Shown here one piece after another: positions 8,808 through 17,143 of a stretch of 64,000 nucleotides of DNA. This stretch comes from Rhizobium sp. Leaf371. GTDB lineage: Bacteria > Pseudomonadota > Alphaproteobacteria > Rhizobiales > Rhizobiaceae. The stretch's first letter is position 1. Each line of letters begins with the position of its first letter. The stretch spans positions 62,001 through 126,000 of the forward strand of contig NZ_LMQB01000028.1 of the NCBI RefSeq assembly GCF_001424045.1, written 5' to 3'. The position numbers and the translations under genes were made by a program. The notes under the pieces were generated by a model that was not told the DNA's origin, searched no databases, and saw nothing but the letters and a program-made list of their open reading frames with translations.

Positions 8808-9899
8808 TTACGCGTCCTGCGGGTGAACGATGATCTTGATGTCGTTCTCGGGATTGGCGAGACGCGTGAACGCATCCGGCACGTCCTTCAGGCCGATCTG
8901 GCTGGTGATCAGCGGACGGACGTCCAATTTTCCGGACGCGATATGCGTGAAGGCTTCGATGAATTCCTCGATCGAGAAGGCGATGCAGAACGCCAGATCG
9001 ATTTCCTTCATGATGGCGTAGGTCGGCTGGAACCTGTCTTCTTCCATGCAGAGCCCGACGACCACGACCTTCGAGCAGGGGGGCGCTCCGGCGAGGATCC
9101 GCTGGATCATGCCGGGGGCGCCGACGCATTCGAACACGACGCACGGTCGGAAGGCATGGCCGGGAAACATCGGCGTCTGCCGGGCGACACGCTCGGGCTC
9201 GCTGACGGCGGCGACATCCCGCCAGGCATCGTAGGGCGAGGTCTCGCGCGGATCGACGACGACATCGGCGCCGAGCGTCTTTGCCATCTCGCGCCGGGCG
9301 TTTGAGAAATCCGCAGCGACGATCGGCCCGATGCCGCGCGACTTCAGAACCGCGATGATGGCGAGTCCGATCGGTCCGCATCCGATGACGATCGGTACGG
9401 CGTCGCCTGCGACCGCGCCGCGATTGACCGCATGGACGGCAACGGCGAGCGGCTCGGCAAGGGTCGCCAGATCGTTGGAAACGTGATCGGGCACCGGAAT
9501 GAGCAGGGCTTCGGAGAGAACCATGTACTGGCCGAGCCCGCCCGGCGTTTCCAGTGTCCCGAAGCCGAGCGTCACGGGCGTCGGCCGGATGATGAACGGC
9601 GCGGACACGACCCGTGTCCCGATCGCATGGATCTTGCGACAGTCGGGGCCGTATTCGACGATTTCGGCGCAGATTTCATGTCCGAGCACGATCCGCTCGG
9701 CGGGATCGAAGATCTCGACGCCGGCCACGGCGCGCGCGCTGGCGAGCAGCTTTTCACCATGGCTGACGGTGTGCAGGTCGCTTCCGCAAATGCCCGTTGC
9801 CAGGGTCCGGACCAGAACCTCGCCGGCTCCGGGTTTCGGTACGGAAACATCCGCAAGGCTGAGGGCTCCGTGTTGCAGCACGACGGCGCGCATGTTCAT
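8808..9899 (-). CDS. zinc-binding alcohol dehydrogenase
   Basis: A 363-residue medium-chain dehydrogenase that oxidises an alcohol with NAD(P)+. The catalytic zinc site is visible: Cys38 in 'GICGSDLHTVSHG' and 'VLGHEICAE'. The Rossmann region reads 'VIGCGPIGLAIIAVLKSRG' (about 181-199). The four-Cys structural zinc loop that normally follows GHE is absent: the segment 'GTRVVSAPFIIRPTPVTLG' has no Cys. The start was set at ATG 9899, nine bases after AAGGAGG. It is the first gene of the minus-strand catabolic cluster and is divergent from the AraC regulator. It may oxidise a secondary alcohol to the ketone used by the cupin dioxygenase (inference). Confidence 0.87.
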   Translation of the reverse strand: MNMRAVVLQHGALSLADVSVPKPGAGEVLVRTLATGICGSDLHTVSHGEKLLASARAVAGVEIFDPAERIVLGHEICAEIVEYGPDCRKIHAIGTRVVSAPFIIRPTPVTLGFGTLETPGGLGQYMVLSEALLIPVPDHVSNDLATLAEPLAVAVHAVNRGAVAGDAVPIVIGCGPIGLAIIAVLKSRGIGPIVAADFSNARREMAKTLGADVVVDPRETSPYDAWRDVAAVSEPERVARQTPMFPGHAFRPCVVFECVGAPGMIQRILAGAPPCSKVVVVGLCMEEDRFQPTYAIMKEIDLAFCIAFSIEEFIEAFTHIASGKLDVRPLITSQIGLKDVPDAFTRLANPENDIKIIVHPQDA

Positions 9900-10117
9900 T
9901 GACGTGTTCCTCCTTGCGATCGACCCGGCGGCAGGAGGCAATGCAAGGACGCGTCAAGACGCCTCGTGAAAGGCACGAGTTGCAGGCATTCGGCGCTGAG
10001 GATCGGATCTGTTTCTCTCCCGGATGAAACGCTCCACCGCTCCATCACCGCCGAAGATTAGCCAATTGCGTTGAAAAAAACTTGACATTACGCGACATTT
10101 ATTTAGCATTTGCTGCC
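9900..10117. promoter_or_regulatory. divergent promoter region of the catabolic cluster and AraC gene
   Basis: 218 bases between two divergent starts. TTGACA at 10082-10087, preceded by an A-run, is a good -35 candidate for the AraC gene; with a 17-base spacer the -10 would fall at about 10105 (AGCATT, weak), which puts transcription start almost at the ATG. No strong palindrome was seen for AraC binding. Confidence 0.4.
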
Positions 10118-11128
10118 ATGGGGGATATCATTCGCGGTGCGGTTCTCTTTAACTTCTCAGAGCTCGTGACAGAGCTCGGCGGAGATCCCGGGGCCATTGC
10201 CCGCGCGCAGGGCATCAACCCGGCCGCCATCGGCGACTTCGACAGCTTTCTCCTGTATTCCAAGGCTCTGGAGCTTGTGGGTGCAGCCGTGCGCGAGCTG
10301 CAGTGTCCCGATTTCGGCATGAGGCTCGGCGTTCGTCAGGAGATCCACTTCCTGGGGCCGCTCGCGGTTTTCCTGCGGCATTCCGAAACGGTCGCCGATG
10401 CGCTCGAAAGCGTCTGCCGCTACCTTTACCTCTTCGCGCCACCGGATGTCGCGGCCCTGAAGCGCGGCCCGCAGGTCAGCGCCTTCACCTATTCGATCGC
10501 GCTGCGCCACGTCGCCCATCGCGATCAGATGATCGAGAAAAGCCTGGCCGTGACCATTTCGGCGTTTCGCCAGCTTCTCGGCAACGATTTCACGCCGCTC
10601 CGGGTGACGATGCAGCACCAGCCGATCGCGCGGCCCGAGCGCTACCGCGAGGTCTTCGGCTGTCCCGTCGAGTTCGGGCGGGAGGACAATGCGCTGGAGT
10701 TTCCGACACGGGCGCTGGACGGGGCCATTCCCGGGCGCGATGCCGCGGCGCTCGCGCTGGCGCAATCCTATCTCACCGATACCAAGCCGGGCCTCGATCT
10801 GGTCGATACCGTGCGCGAGATCACCCACAGGCTCTTGAAGCTGAACCGCGCCAGCCTCGTCATCGCGGCGGACACGCTGAACCTGCACCCTCGCGTGCTG
10901 CAAAGGCGGCTCTTCGAACGCGGCACGACATTCGAGGAGATCCTGGACGACCTGCGCCGGGATCTCTGTCGGCAGCTCGCGGGAACGGGCATGCATGTGT
11001 CGGAAATCGCGACCGTGCTCGGCTACTCCGAACAAAGCAGCTACGCCCGCGCCTGCCGCCGCTGGTACGGCATGTCGCCGCGCAAGCTGCACAGCCAGCT
11101 GGCGGCGCATGGGCAACTGGCCGGTTAG
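10118..11128 (+). CDS. AraC family transcriptional regulator
   Basis: A 336-residue activator with an N-terminal ligand-sensing domain of the 'arabinose-binding domain' AraC subgroup (common in regulators of aromatic and steroid breakdown) and a C-terminal double helix-turn-helix. The motifs 'NLHPRVLQRRLFERGTTFEE' and 'VSEIATVLGYSEQSSYARAC' are visible, and the end 'WYGMSPRKLHSQLAA' is typical. The frame can start at TTG 10082, but that TTG is the first part of a TTGACA promoter-like box and the family N-terminus fits ATG 10118 (MGDIIRGAVLF). No Shine-Dalgarno precedes this ATG, so the mRNA may be leaderless. It probably activates the divergent catabolic cluster. Confidence 0.85.
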   Translation: MGDIIRGAVLFNFSELVTELGGDPGAIARAQGINPAAIGDFDSFLLYSKALELVGAAVRELQCPDFGMRLGVRQEIHFLGPLAVFLRHSETVADALESVCRYLYLFAPPDVAALKRGPQVSAFTYSIALRHVAHRDQMIEKSLAVTISAFRQLLGNDFTPLRVTMQHQPIARPERYREVFGCPVEFGREDNALEFPTRALDGAIPGRDAAALALAQSYLTDTKPGLDLVDTVREITHRLLKLNRASLVIAADTLNLHPRVLQRRLFERGTTFEEILDDLRRDLCRQLAGTGMHVSEIATVLGYSEQSSYARACRRWYGMSPRKLHSQLAAHGQLAG

Positions 11129-11184
11129 GGAAACCGGACGCAGCACGCGAACGCACTGCGGCGATCGCCGCCGCAATTCTCCGG

Positions 11185-11652
11185 TCAGGCTGGTGTGTCC
11201 CAGCCGCCGATCTGGGAATAGATCGCATCGCGGAGATGACGCACGTCTCCATTCAAGGCGGCCAATTCCTGGGGTGTTTCGGTCGATGCTGAAAGCAAGG
11301 TATCGCTCAGACAACCCGCTCTGTGTCGCAAGGCTCGGCCGTCTTCGGTCAACGCGATCATCACCTGCCGCTCGTTGCTGAGGTTTCTGGTCCGGCGCAA
11401 CAAGCCGGACGTCTCAAGACGTTTCAGCAACGGCGTCAGCGTGCTGGATTCCAGGGCAAGAGCCTTGGCAATGGCGCCCACCGTTTGCCCGTCTTTGCTC
11501 CAAAGCACATTGAGCACGAGATATTGGGGATAGGTCAGTCCCAACTCGTCGAGAACGGGTTTGTACGCGCGCTGGATGGCAATGCCCGCAGTGTAGATCG
11601 CGTAGCACAGCTGGTCATGCAGAGGTGGTGGATCGTTGTGGGGTTTGGTCAT
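11185..11652 (-). CDS. MarR family regulator, OhrR-like
   Basis: A 155-residue winged-helix repressor. 'LCYAIYTAGIAIQRAYKPVL' has the Cys that OhrR proteins use to sense organic hydroperoxides, followed by the usual 'LGLTYPQYLVLNVLW' and the wing 'ALESSTLTPLLKRLE' plus 'NERQVMIALTEDG'. A GTG five codons upstream keeps the frame open, but ATG 11652 is preceded at correct spacing by AGGAG. The divergent gene is an exported alpha/beta hydrolase, not the ohr peroxidase that most ohrR genes accompany. Inverted repeats in the shared region are likely binding sites. Confidence 0.87.
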   Translation of the reverse strand: MTKPHNDPPPLHDQLCYAIYTAGIAIQRAYKPVLDELGLTYPQYLVLNVLWSKDGQTVGAIAKALALESSTLTPLLKRLETSGLLRRTRNLSNERQVMIALTEDGRALRHRAGCLSDTLLSASTETPQELAALNGDVRHLRDAIYSQIGGWDTPA

Positions 11653-11701
11653 TCTGTGCTCCTGCACGCATCGATCGAACCGACACTACCACGAAAACAG
11701 A

Positions 11702-11766
11702 TATCGCAATAAATATTATGTTGACGGAACCGCAAAAGCCTGCCAGGTTATAGTTATTGCGATAAC
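11702..11766. promoter_or_regulatory. paired inverted repeats, likely MarR/OhrR operators
   Basis: TATCGCAATAA (11702-11712) is the exact reverse complement of TTATTGCGATA (11754-11764). The second copy lies inside a pseudo-palindrome, GTTATTGCGATAAC (11753-11766), and a further half-site ATATCGCG follows at about 11769. They are AT-rich and lie between the divergent OhrR-like and hydrolase genes, which suits a MarR dimer. Binding is inferred. Confidence 0.6.
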
Positions 11767-11794
11767 AAATATCGCGGAAAAGATGGAGAAAGCC

Positions 11795-12580
11795 ATGACG
11801 ACCAAGACCAAGACCGCCGTTGCTGCAATCGCTGCCGCATTGTCTGCCGCCATCCCGGCGGCTGCCGCCGACACGATTGCCAAGGATCAGTCCGTGAGAA
11901 ACGTGGTGCTCGTCCACGGGGCTTTTGCCGATGGCTCCGGCTGGAAGGGCGTTTATGACAATCTGACGAAGCGCGGCTATCGGGTCACCGTCGTCCAGAA
12001 CCCCCTGACCTCGCTTGCAGACGACGTGGCTGCGACCAAGCGTGCGCTGGAGCGGCAGGATGGTCCGGTCATCCTCGTCGGACATTCCTGGGGCGGCACG
12101 GTGATCACAGAAGCCGGCGTCGATCCGAACGTTGCGGGTCTCGTCTATGTCTCCGCTCTCTCCCCGGATGCTGGCGAGACGACGGCCCAGCAATATGAGG
12201 GATTTGCTCCCGCATCGGAATTCGTCATCGAAACCACGAAGGATGGTTTCGGCTATGTCAGTCCGGAAAAGTTCAAGGCTGGTTTCGCACATGACGTCAG
12301 CGATGCCGATGTTGCGTTCATGAGGGATGCGCAGGTGCCGATCAACATGTCGTCATTCGGGACGAAGCTGGAAAATGCTGCCTGGCGCACCAAGCCGAGC
12401 TGGGCCGTCATCGCCACCGAGGACAAGGCATTCGATCAGGCCATGCTGATCCACATGGCAGAGCGCATCAAGGCCAAGATCACCAAGGTGTCGGCGAGCC
12501 ACGCGCTCTTCATGACGCAGCCGAAGGTGGTTGCAGATACCATCGACCAGGCCGCCAAGGCCGTATCGGCAAAGAAGTAG
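11795..12580 (+). CDS. exported alpha/beta hydrolase
   Basis: A 261-residue alpha/beta hydrolase with an N-terminal signal peptide (hydrophobic Ala-rich stretch to about residue 25, cleavage near PAAAA). The catalytic motifs are 'VLVHGAFADGSGW' (oxyanion region, about 38-50), 'LVGHSWGG' with nucleophile Ser98, and a C-terminal His in 'SASHALFM'. The longer open frame includes 53 codons of the control region; ATG 11795 follows a GGAGAAAGCC site and starts the signal peptide. It resembles the AB-hydrolase 6 group found next to MarR regulators in proteobacteria, often called a non-haem chloroperoxidase or pyrethroid-hydrolase-like protein. Likely periplasmic; substrate unknown; probably repressed by the divergent OhrR-like regulator. 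Confidence 0.82.
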   Translation: MTTKTKTAVAAIAAALSAAIPAAAADTIAKDQSVRNVVLVHGAFADGSGWKGVYDNLTKRGYRVTVVQNPLTSLADDVAATKRALERQDGPVILVGHSWGGTVITEAGVDPNVAGLVYVSALSPDAGETTAQQYEGFAPASEFVIETTKDGFGYVSPEKFKAGFAHDVSDADVAFMRDAQVPINMSSFGTKLENAAWRTKPSWAVIATEDKAFDQAMLIHMAERIKAKITKVSASHALFMTQPKVVADTIDQAAKAVSAKK

Positions 12581-12740
12581 GGGAGAGACCCAGCGCCGTC
12601 GCAGGAACAGTCCTCCACTGCCCCGAGGGCACGAGCCCATCCGTCAATCCGGCGCAAGCGGGGCGGGCGCGAAGGAAAGGGACCGGCTGACCGCCATGCC
12701 AGATAGCGGCGCGCAGTCCGGAGAATACTTACCGAAAGAA

Positions 12741-12766
12741 AGGCGGCACTCGCTCGGGTGCCGCCT
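12741..12766. terminator. bidirectional terminator between convergent genes
   Basis: AGGCGGCAC (12741-12749) pairs perfectly with GTGCCGCCT (12758-12766) across an 8-base loop. On the plus strand it is followed by CGGTCTTTGG, and on the minus strand by TTCTTTCGGT. It sits in the 297-base gap between the convergent hydrolase (ends 12580) and small exported protein (ends 12878); I see nothing else in that gap. Confidence 0.6.
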
Positions 12767-12877
12767 CGGTCTTTGGCCATCCGTGTGATCGAAGCAAGTT
12801 TCCTTCCGCAGGAAGGCAACCGACGGTTCGATGCTGACGAGACGGCAACACGCCCTGTCGGCTCACGTGCCGACGGC

Positions 12878-13258
12878 TTACTTCGCTGCCTCTTTCACGG
12901 CAGCGATCGCCTGATCTGCAAAATCACCCATGGTTCCCTTCGTCTCGCGGTAGTCGAAACCCTGGACGACCGCCACCGTGGTGTCACCAACGGCGATGCA
13001 CTGGACGACATAGGCCCCTGTGCCGCTCGCACCACCATGGACAGTCACCAGTTGATCCGGGAAGCTTTTGAGATCGACACTCAGGCCGGCCTGTTGCGCG
13101 GCATCGGAGACGACGCTGCCGCAGGTGTCGATGCTGAACTGCGCCGCGGGAATCCGTTCCACATGATAGGTCAGAGCGAAGCCCGCATCCTGGGCTCCGG
13201 CCACAGCCGGCAGGCTGAACATGCCGATCGCAGATAGCAGAAGGGGGAACGGTTTCAT
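12878..13258 (-). CDS. small exported protein of unknown function
   Basis: A 126-residue protein with a clear signal peptide (MKPFPLLLSAIGMFSLPAVAGA, cleavage near residue 22). The mature part has two Cys residues ('IDTCGSVV' and 'VVQCIAVG'), which could form a disulfide in the periplasm. I do not recognise the family with certainty; similar short secreted proteins with this 'FALTYHVERIPAAQFSIDTC' opening are common in Hyphomicrobiales and carry a DUF. ATG 13258 follows AAGGAGA at good spacing; an upstream in-frame TTG is less likely. It lies 161 bases downstream of the chemoreceptor gene on the same strand. No enzymatic motif is visible. Confidence 0.7.
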   Translation of the reverse strand: MKPFPLLLSAIGMFSLPAVAGAQDAGFALTYHVERIPAAQFSIDTCGSVVSDAAQQAGLSVDLKSFPDQLVTVHGGASGTGAYVVQCIAVGDTTVAVVQGFDYRETKGTMGDFADQAIAAVKEAAK

Positions 13259-13419
13259 TCGGAATCTCCTTGTCAATCCGGGTATGCGCTCTCAAGCGAC
13301 CCAGCGCCTGAACTTGGCACCACCTCGCAGAGTACCTTCCGGGCGGCCGCCAAAGGCCGCTCCCGTCGGCGCGGAGACATAAATGGTGCGCCACGGATGG
13401 ATCGCAATATCGCGCTTTG

Positions 13420-15792
13420 TTAGAATTCCTCCCAGCTTTCCTTTACCGCGGCATTGCCGACGAAGGCCTTGGCGACTTTCCCCGACAGCTTTCTGGCCGG
13501 CGAGGCGATGGGTTGGTGGGACGGGGTGGCGGCCATGACGGAGGCGGTCTGGCGGAGCGCGCCGGCAAGCCGGAACTGCGAGATGAGCTGACGCAGGCGC
13601 GAACTTTCGGTCGCAAGCGTCGCGCCGGCCGCGCTGGTCTCCTCGACCATGGCCGCGTTCTGCTGGGTCACCTGGTCCATCTGGTTGACGGCCGTGTTGA
13701 CCTCGGCAAGGCCGACGGACTGCTCGCGGGCGGAGGTCGCGATTGAGTCCATGTGTTGGTTGACGGTGACGATATAGCCTTCGATCGTCTTCAGCGCGTC
13801 GCCGGTTTCGCTGACCAGCCGGACGCCGTTCTGCACCTCGACGGAGGAATTGCGGATCAGTTCCTTGATGTCCTTGGCGGCCTTGGCCGAGCGCTGGGCG
13901 AGTTCGCGCACCTCCTGGGCGACGACGGCAAAGCCCTTGCCGGCTTCCCCGGCACGTGCCGCTTCGACGCCGGCATTCAGCGCCAGAAGGTTGGTCTGGA
14001 AGGCGATCTCGTCGATCACCCCGATGATGGACGAGATCTGGTTGGAGGATTCCTCGATCTTCTGGAAGGCGATCTCGTCGATCACCCCGATGATGGACGA
14101 GATCTGGTTGGAGGATTCCTCGATCTTCTGCATGGCATCCACCGCATGGGCGACGACGCGACCAGACTGGGCGGCACTTTCATTGGCGATCGCTGCGACC
14201 TTGCGGGCCTCGTCCGCGCGCTTGGAAGAGTTGCCGACATTGACGGTGATCTGGTCGAGGGCGGCTGCGGTTTCCTCAAGCGATGCGGCCTGCTGCTCCG
14301 TGCGCTTCGACAGGTCGTCGGCGCCGCTGCTGACCTCGCGGCTGCCGCTGTCTATGGCTTCCGTCGCCAGTGACACGGCGCGCAGCGTTTCGGACAGCTG
14401 TGTCACTGCAGCGTTGAAATCGGCGCGGAGCGTTTCGAAATCCGTGGCGAAGGGTTCGGCAAGCCGGAATGTCAGGTCGCCATCGGCCAGATGCTTCAGG
14501 CCCTTGCCGAGGCCCACCGTCGCCTTCGCCATGTCCGCGGCACGCCTGCGGTCGGCCTCCGCCTTGCGCTGGCGTTCTTCTTCCGAAAGGCTGCGGTTGG
14601 CGGCCGCTTCCTGCTCGAGCCGCATCCGCGCAAGGTTGCTGTCGCGCAGCACCTCCAGCGCGCGTGCCATGTCGCCGATCTCGTCCTGGCGGGCCGTGTC
14701 CGGCAGGTCCGCATCCATGCGACCGGCCGCAATCGCGGTCGTCGCTGCGATGACCTTGCCGAGACGCGTGCGGAACCGGTTGGCGAGAAACGTCGCGACC
14801 GCGATGAGAAGGATGGTCGCAATGCCGACAACGATCAACGAGGTGATCGCCAGGCTCTTCAAACCGGCAAAGAGGGCGGGGATCGGAACCGAGACGACCG
14901 TGTACCAGGTCGTGCCGGGAATGATGTTGACCGGCACGGCGACGGCCAGGTTCTGCGAACCATCGGCATTCACCAGGGTCACGGGCTCACCCTGATTGCC
15001 GATCACCTTGTTCCAGGCGTCCACATCCAGCCCGGAGTCCTTGAGCGATTTGCCGAGAAGAGACGCATCGGGATAGGCGACGATGCTGCCGCCCTGGCTG
15101 ATCAGGGCAACGAAGCCTGCTCCAAGCGGCTTCAGGCTGGCGAGATCTTTCGACAGGCTGTCGAGTGCGGTATCGACGCCGGTAACACCGATGAATTTCC
15201 CGTCCTTGAGTAAGGGCACCATGAAGGACGTCATCAGCACCTCCTTGCCGTTGATGGCATAGAGGTAAGGCTCGGTGAACAGGTCCTTGCCTGTCTGTTT
15301 CGGCACCTGATAGTAGTCTCCGGCGCCCGGCTTGTCGTAATCGATGAGCGGATCATGGACGATCGTGTCGCCGGAGCGCGCGAAATAGGGCACGTAGCGC
15401 CCCGTTGCGTCATGTCCCGGCTTACCCTTGAAATCGGCATCCTTGCCGTCGAAGGCGTTCGGCTCCCAGCCGGTGCTGACGCCGATGGCTGCCGGATTGT
15501 CGGTCAGGATCTGCCGAAGAAACGCGTCTGCGGCCGAGCGGGAGGCCGTGCCGGCCTGCATTGCGGAGACCAGGTAAGAGCGCATGTTGAAGCTGAGCGT
15601 CTTCAGTGCGCCAAAGCGGGTCTCGACATTGGCCGCGCTGGTCGCGGCCGCATTGGTCATTTCGGAGATCGAGCGGTTCCTGACCTCGTGATAGGCGAGG
15701 TAGAGCAGAATGCCGGCCGTAGCCACCGTCGTGGCGACGCCCGTTGCGACGATGGCGAACATATTGCGACCAGTAGCGGTTTTCGGCAACAT
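13420..15792 (-). CDS. methyl-accepting chemotaxis protein with internal tandem duplication
   Basis: A 790-residue transmembrane chemoreceptor. Its order is a short cytoplasmic start and TM1 (about 10-32), a periplasmic dCache sensor (about 40-300, with '[15 protein letters not shown]' and '[12 protein letters not shown]'), TM2 (about 312-335), HAMP segments, and a long coiled-coil signalling domain ending in the hairpin tip '[20 protein letters not shown]'. The last residues, SWEEF, match the CheR/CheB-binding pentapeptide pattern xWxxF, so the receptor is probably a high-abundance, adaptation-competent type. Residues 556-577 are repeated exactly as 578-599 (see the repeat feature), just before the tip; this is not normal for the family. 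GGAGACGTCGG precedes the start. dCache domains often bind amino or organic acids; the ligand here is unknown. Confidence 0.93.
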   Translation of the reverse strand: MLPKTATGRNMFAIVATGVATTVATAGILLYLAYHEVRNRSISEMTNAAATSAANVETRFGALKTLSFNMRSYLVSAMQAGTASRSAADAFLRQILTDNPAAIGVSTGWEPNAFDGKDADFKGKPGHDATGRYVPYFARSGDTIVHDPLIDYDKPGAGDYYQVPKQTGKDLFTEPYLYAINGKEVLMTSFMVPLLKDGKFIGVTGVDTALDSLSKDLASLKPLGAGFVALISQGGSIVAYPDASLLGKSLKDSGLDVDAWNKVIGNQGEPVTLVNADGSQNLAVAVPVNIIPGTTWYTVVSVPIPALFAGLKSLAITSLIVVGIATILLIAVATFLANRFRTRLGKVIAATTAIAAGRMDADLPDTARQDEIGDMARALEVLRDSNLARMRLEQEAAANRSLSEEERQRKAEADRRRAADMAKATVGLGKGLKHLADGDLTFRLAEPFATDFETLRADFNAAVTQLSETLRAVSLATEAIDSGSREVSSGADDLSKRTEQQAASLEETAAALDQITVNVGNSSKRADEARKVAAIANESAAQSGRVVAHAVDAMQKIEESSNQISSIIGVIDEIAFQKIEESSNQISSIIGVIDEIAFQTNLLALNAGVEAARAGEAGKGFAVVAQEVRELAQRSAKAAKDIKELIRNSSVEVQNGVRLVSETGDALKTIEGYIVTVNQHMDSIATSAREQSVGLAEVNTAVNQMDQVTQQNAAMVEETSAAGATLATESSRLRQLISQFRLAGALRQTASVMAATPSHQPIASPARKLSGKVAKAFVGNAAVKESWEEF
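13996..14127. repeat. exact 66-bp tandem duplication inside the chemoreceptor gene
   Basis: Bases 13996-14061 are repeated without a mismatch as 14062-14127. The unit encodes 22 residues beginning [10 protein letters not shown] and ending IDEIAFQ. Because 66 is a multiple of three, the reading frame is kept. The lack of any difference between copies suggests a recent event, or an assembly or strain-specific variant. Confidence 0.97.
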
Positions 15793-16088
15793 CCGACGTC
15801 TCCAAACAATGTCATGGCACCAACGGGCGAGAGCCGGATCGTCGGAAAGTCAAGACGAACCAAATTGCTCTGATGTGACAGGTTTAAAGCGTCTTGGTTG
15901 AAATTTATCTAACACTTACGAAATAGGATACGAACGAAGGTCTGCGCACCACCATCGGTCGTCGTCGCATGCCCGACGGGAAAGGGGGAGAGTGCGAGAT
16001 CGACGGCCGTGCCTTTGGCGAAAACGTATTGCATTATGGCCTGCGCCTGCAGAGCGAGCCGTCTGGGGGAGGATGCCGTTCCGAGCCG
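15793..16088. other. 296-base gap upstream of the chemoreceptor, no certain gene
   Basis: The half nearest the chemoreceptor is fairly AT-rich (15860-15930) and presumably holds its promoter. A 41-codon minus-strand open frame (15909-16034) starts MQYVFAKGTAVDL and continues the vapC frame after its stop; it has no visible ribosome site and I do not recognise it, so it is not called as a gene. Confidence 0.4.
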
Positions 16089-16472
16089 CTAGTTTGGCAC
16101 CGGGGTGGGCGCATAGAGCGAAGCGCCAGCCTTCCGTGCTGCTGCCGCCAAACGCTTGTCCCTGGTCCATAATAGTGAACGCCGATCAAGCAGGGTCGAT
16201 GCCAGCAATTGCGCATCCGTGTAGCCGATGCCCATGCTGAAAATCGCATGTCGTTCGATCATCGCCATGACCTCGTCATGGGTTGCGACGAGAGCCTCGC
16301 GCTGGGCCGAAAAGAACGCCATGAGCATCTCGCGGTCGCGAAGACTGCCGAGGGCCAGTTCCCCGATAACGACAGGGTGGCTGAGCAGTCGGTCGTCCGC
16401 GATGATTTTGCCCAACGCCGCGTCGCCGTGGCGAAAATGATCAATCCAGATCGACGTGTCGACCAAGATCAT
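16089..16472 (-). CDS. vapC: type II toxin VapC, PIN-domain ribonuclease
   Basis: A 127-residue PIN-domain nuclease, the toxin of a VapBC pair. VapC toxins cut tRNA or rRNA when the antitoxin is degraded. The acidic metal-binding residues are in place: Asp5 ('MILVDTSIWIDHFR'), Glu at 'VVIGELALGSLR' (about 38), Asp at 'GYTDAQLLAS' (about 85) and a final Asp in 'LLWTRDKRL' (about 104). Its start codon overlaps the vapB stop by four bases (ATGA), the usual antitoxin-first arrangement. The gene looks complete and functional. Confidence 0.92.
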   Translation of the reverse strand: MILVDTSIWIDHFRHGDAALGKIIADDRLLSHPVVIGELALGSLRDREMLMAFFSAQREALVATHDEVMAMIERHAIFSMGIGYTDAQLLASTLLDRRSLLWTRDKRLAAAARKAGASLYAPTPVPN

Positions 16473-16669
16473 TTTGCCGTTTCGCTCCGGCGGCGAGGGG
16501 CTGCCTCTGCGTCCGGCATGGTGCCGCCAAGCGCGATGAGGCGTTTCCCGGACTCGACCCGCACAAGCGTTTCCAGGGCCTGACGGACAAGCGCCGCTGT
16601 TTCCTTGGTGCCGGTCAAGGATCTCGCGCGCTCAAGGAGGGTGTCATCGAGATTGATCGTGGATCGCAT
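16469..16669 (-). CDS. vapB: type II antitoxin VapB
   Basis: A 66-residue antitoxin. The N-terminal 'MRSTINLDDTLLERARSLTG' is the ribbon-helix-helix DNA-binding part typical of this VapB family; the C-terminal half ('LIALGGTMPDAEAAPRRRSE') would wrap around VapC. The frame is open well upstream, but ATG 16669 gives the standard N-terminus. It is first in the operon and overlaps vapC by four bases. A perfect 14-bp palindrome 33 bases before the start is the likely autoregulatory operator. Confidence 0.9.
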   Translation of the reverse strand: MRSTINLDDTLLERARSLTGTKETAALVRQALETLVRVESGKRLIALGGTMPDAEAAPRRRSETAK

Positions 16670-16701
16670 GCTGAGGCTCCCTGTTCCGAGCAGCCTCATT
16701 A

Positions 16702-16715
16702 GCACCATATGGTGC
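16702..16715. promoter_or_regulatory. perfect palindrome, likely VapB/VapBC operator
   Basis: GCACCATATGGTGC is its own reverse complement and lies 33 bases upstream of vapB. RHH antitoxins bind such palindromes at their own promoter, so autoregulation is the natural reading. Confidence 0.7.
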
Positions 16716-16945
16716 GGAAATCCATGCGTTGATCCGATCCCCCGTTCCGCCAGGGATGGCGGGTCGCGCACGGCCGCGTCAGCCACGGCAAACTGAAGCA
16801 GCCGGTCGCTCACGTGGTCGGGCAGGATTTTCAGGCGCAACCCCGTCGTGGCTGCCTGGATGATGACGATCTGTCCGCAGCCACTCAGGCCTGCAGCACC
16901 GTTCCGCGCTGAGTTCGTCTCATCGTCAGAGGGGCGCCAATGTGT

Positions 16946-17065
16946 TCATGCCGCCGCACTCCGCATCACGCGACCCGGAGCGCCCATGACGAGACAGCCG
17001 TCCGTGATGATCTTGTTTTCGGTGATCAACGTCTTCGCGCATGACACTGTGTCGATATGCGCCAT
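16946..17065 (-). pseudogene. 3' remnant of a gamma-carbonic-anhydrase-like hexapeptide-repeat gene
   Basis: A 39-codon minus-strand stretch reads ...AKTLITENKIITDGCLVMGAPGRVMR..., the conserved last coils and 'G(S/C)LVMGAPGRVVR' signature of gamma-class carbonic anhydrase/PaaY/YrdA-type proteins. The rest of the gene is missing: upstream the frame hits a stop within about 12 codons, and downstream it stops soon after GRVMR where normal members continue with about 30 more residues. It lies between the alpha/beta hydrolase end (17144) and vapB. It is read as debris of a gene lost by deletion, possibly when the VapBC module arrived (inference). The rest of 16716-17143 shows a protein-like open frame before vapB that I do not recognise. 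Confidence 0.65.
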
Positions 17066-17143
17066 GGAAGCGCTGCCTCTGGGAAAATGTTCGGATCAAA
17101 AACCGTCCGGTGCGATGCAGATGTGCCGGACGGCTCGTGTCGA

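Noticed and set aside
11158-11171. GCGGCGATCGCCGC palindrome as a terminator between AraC and MarR genes
   Set aside because: The loop is only four bases and there is no T-run; such palindromes are common in GC-rich DNA. It could still help end transcription.
15909-16034. 41-codon minus-strand frame downstream of vapC
   Set aside because: No ribosome site, no recognised family and no sign of conservation; kept only as a note in the gap entry.
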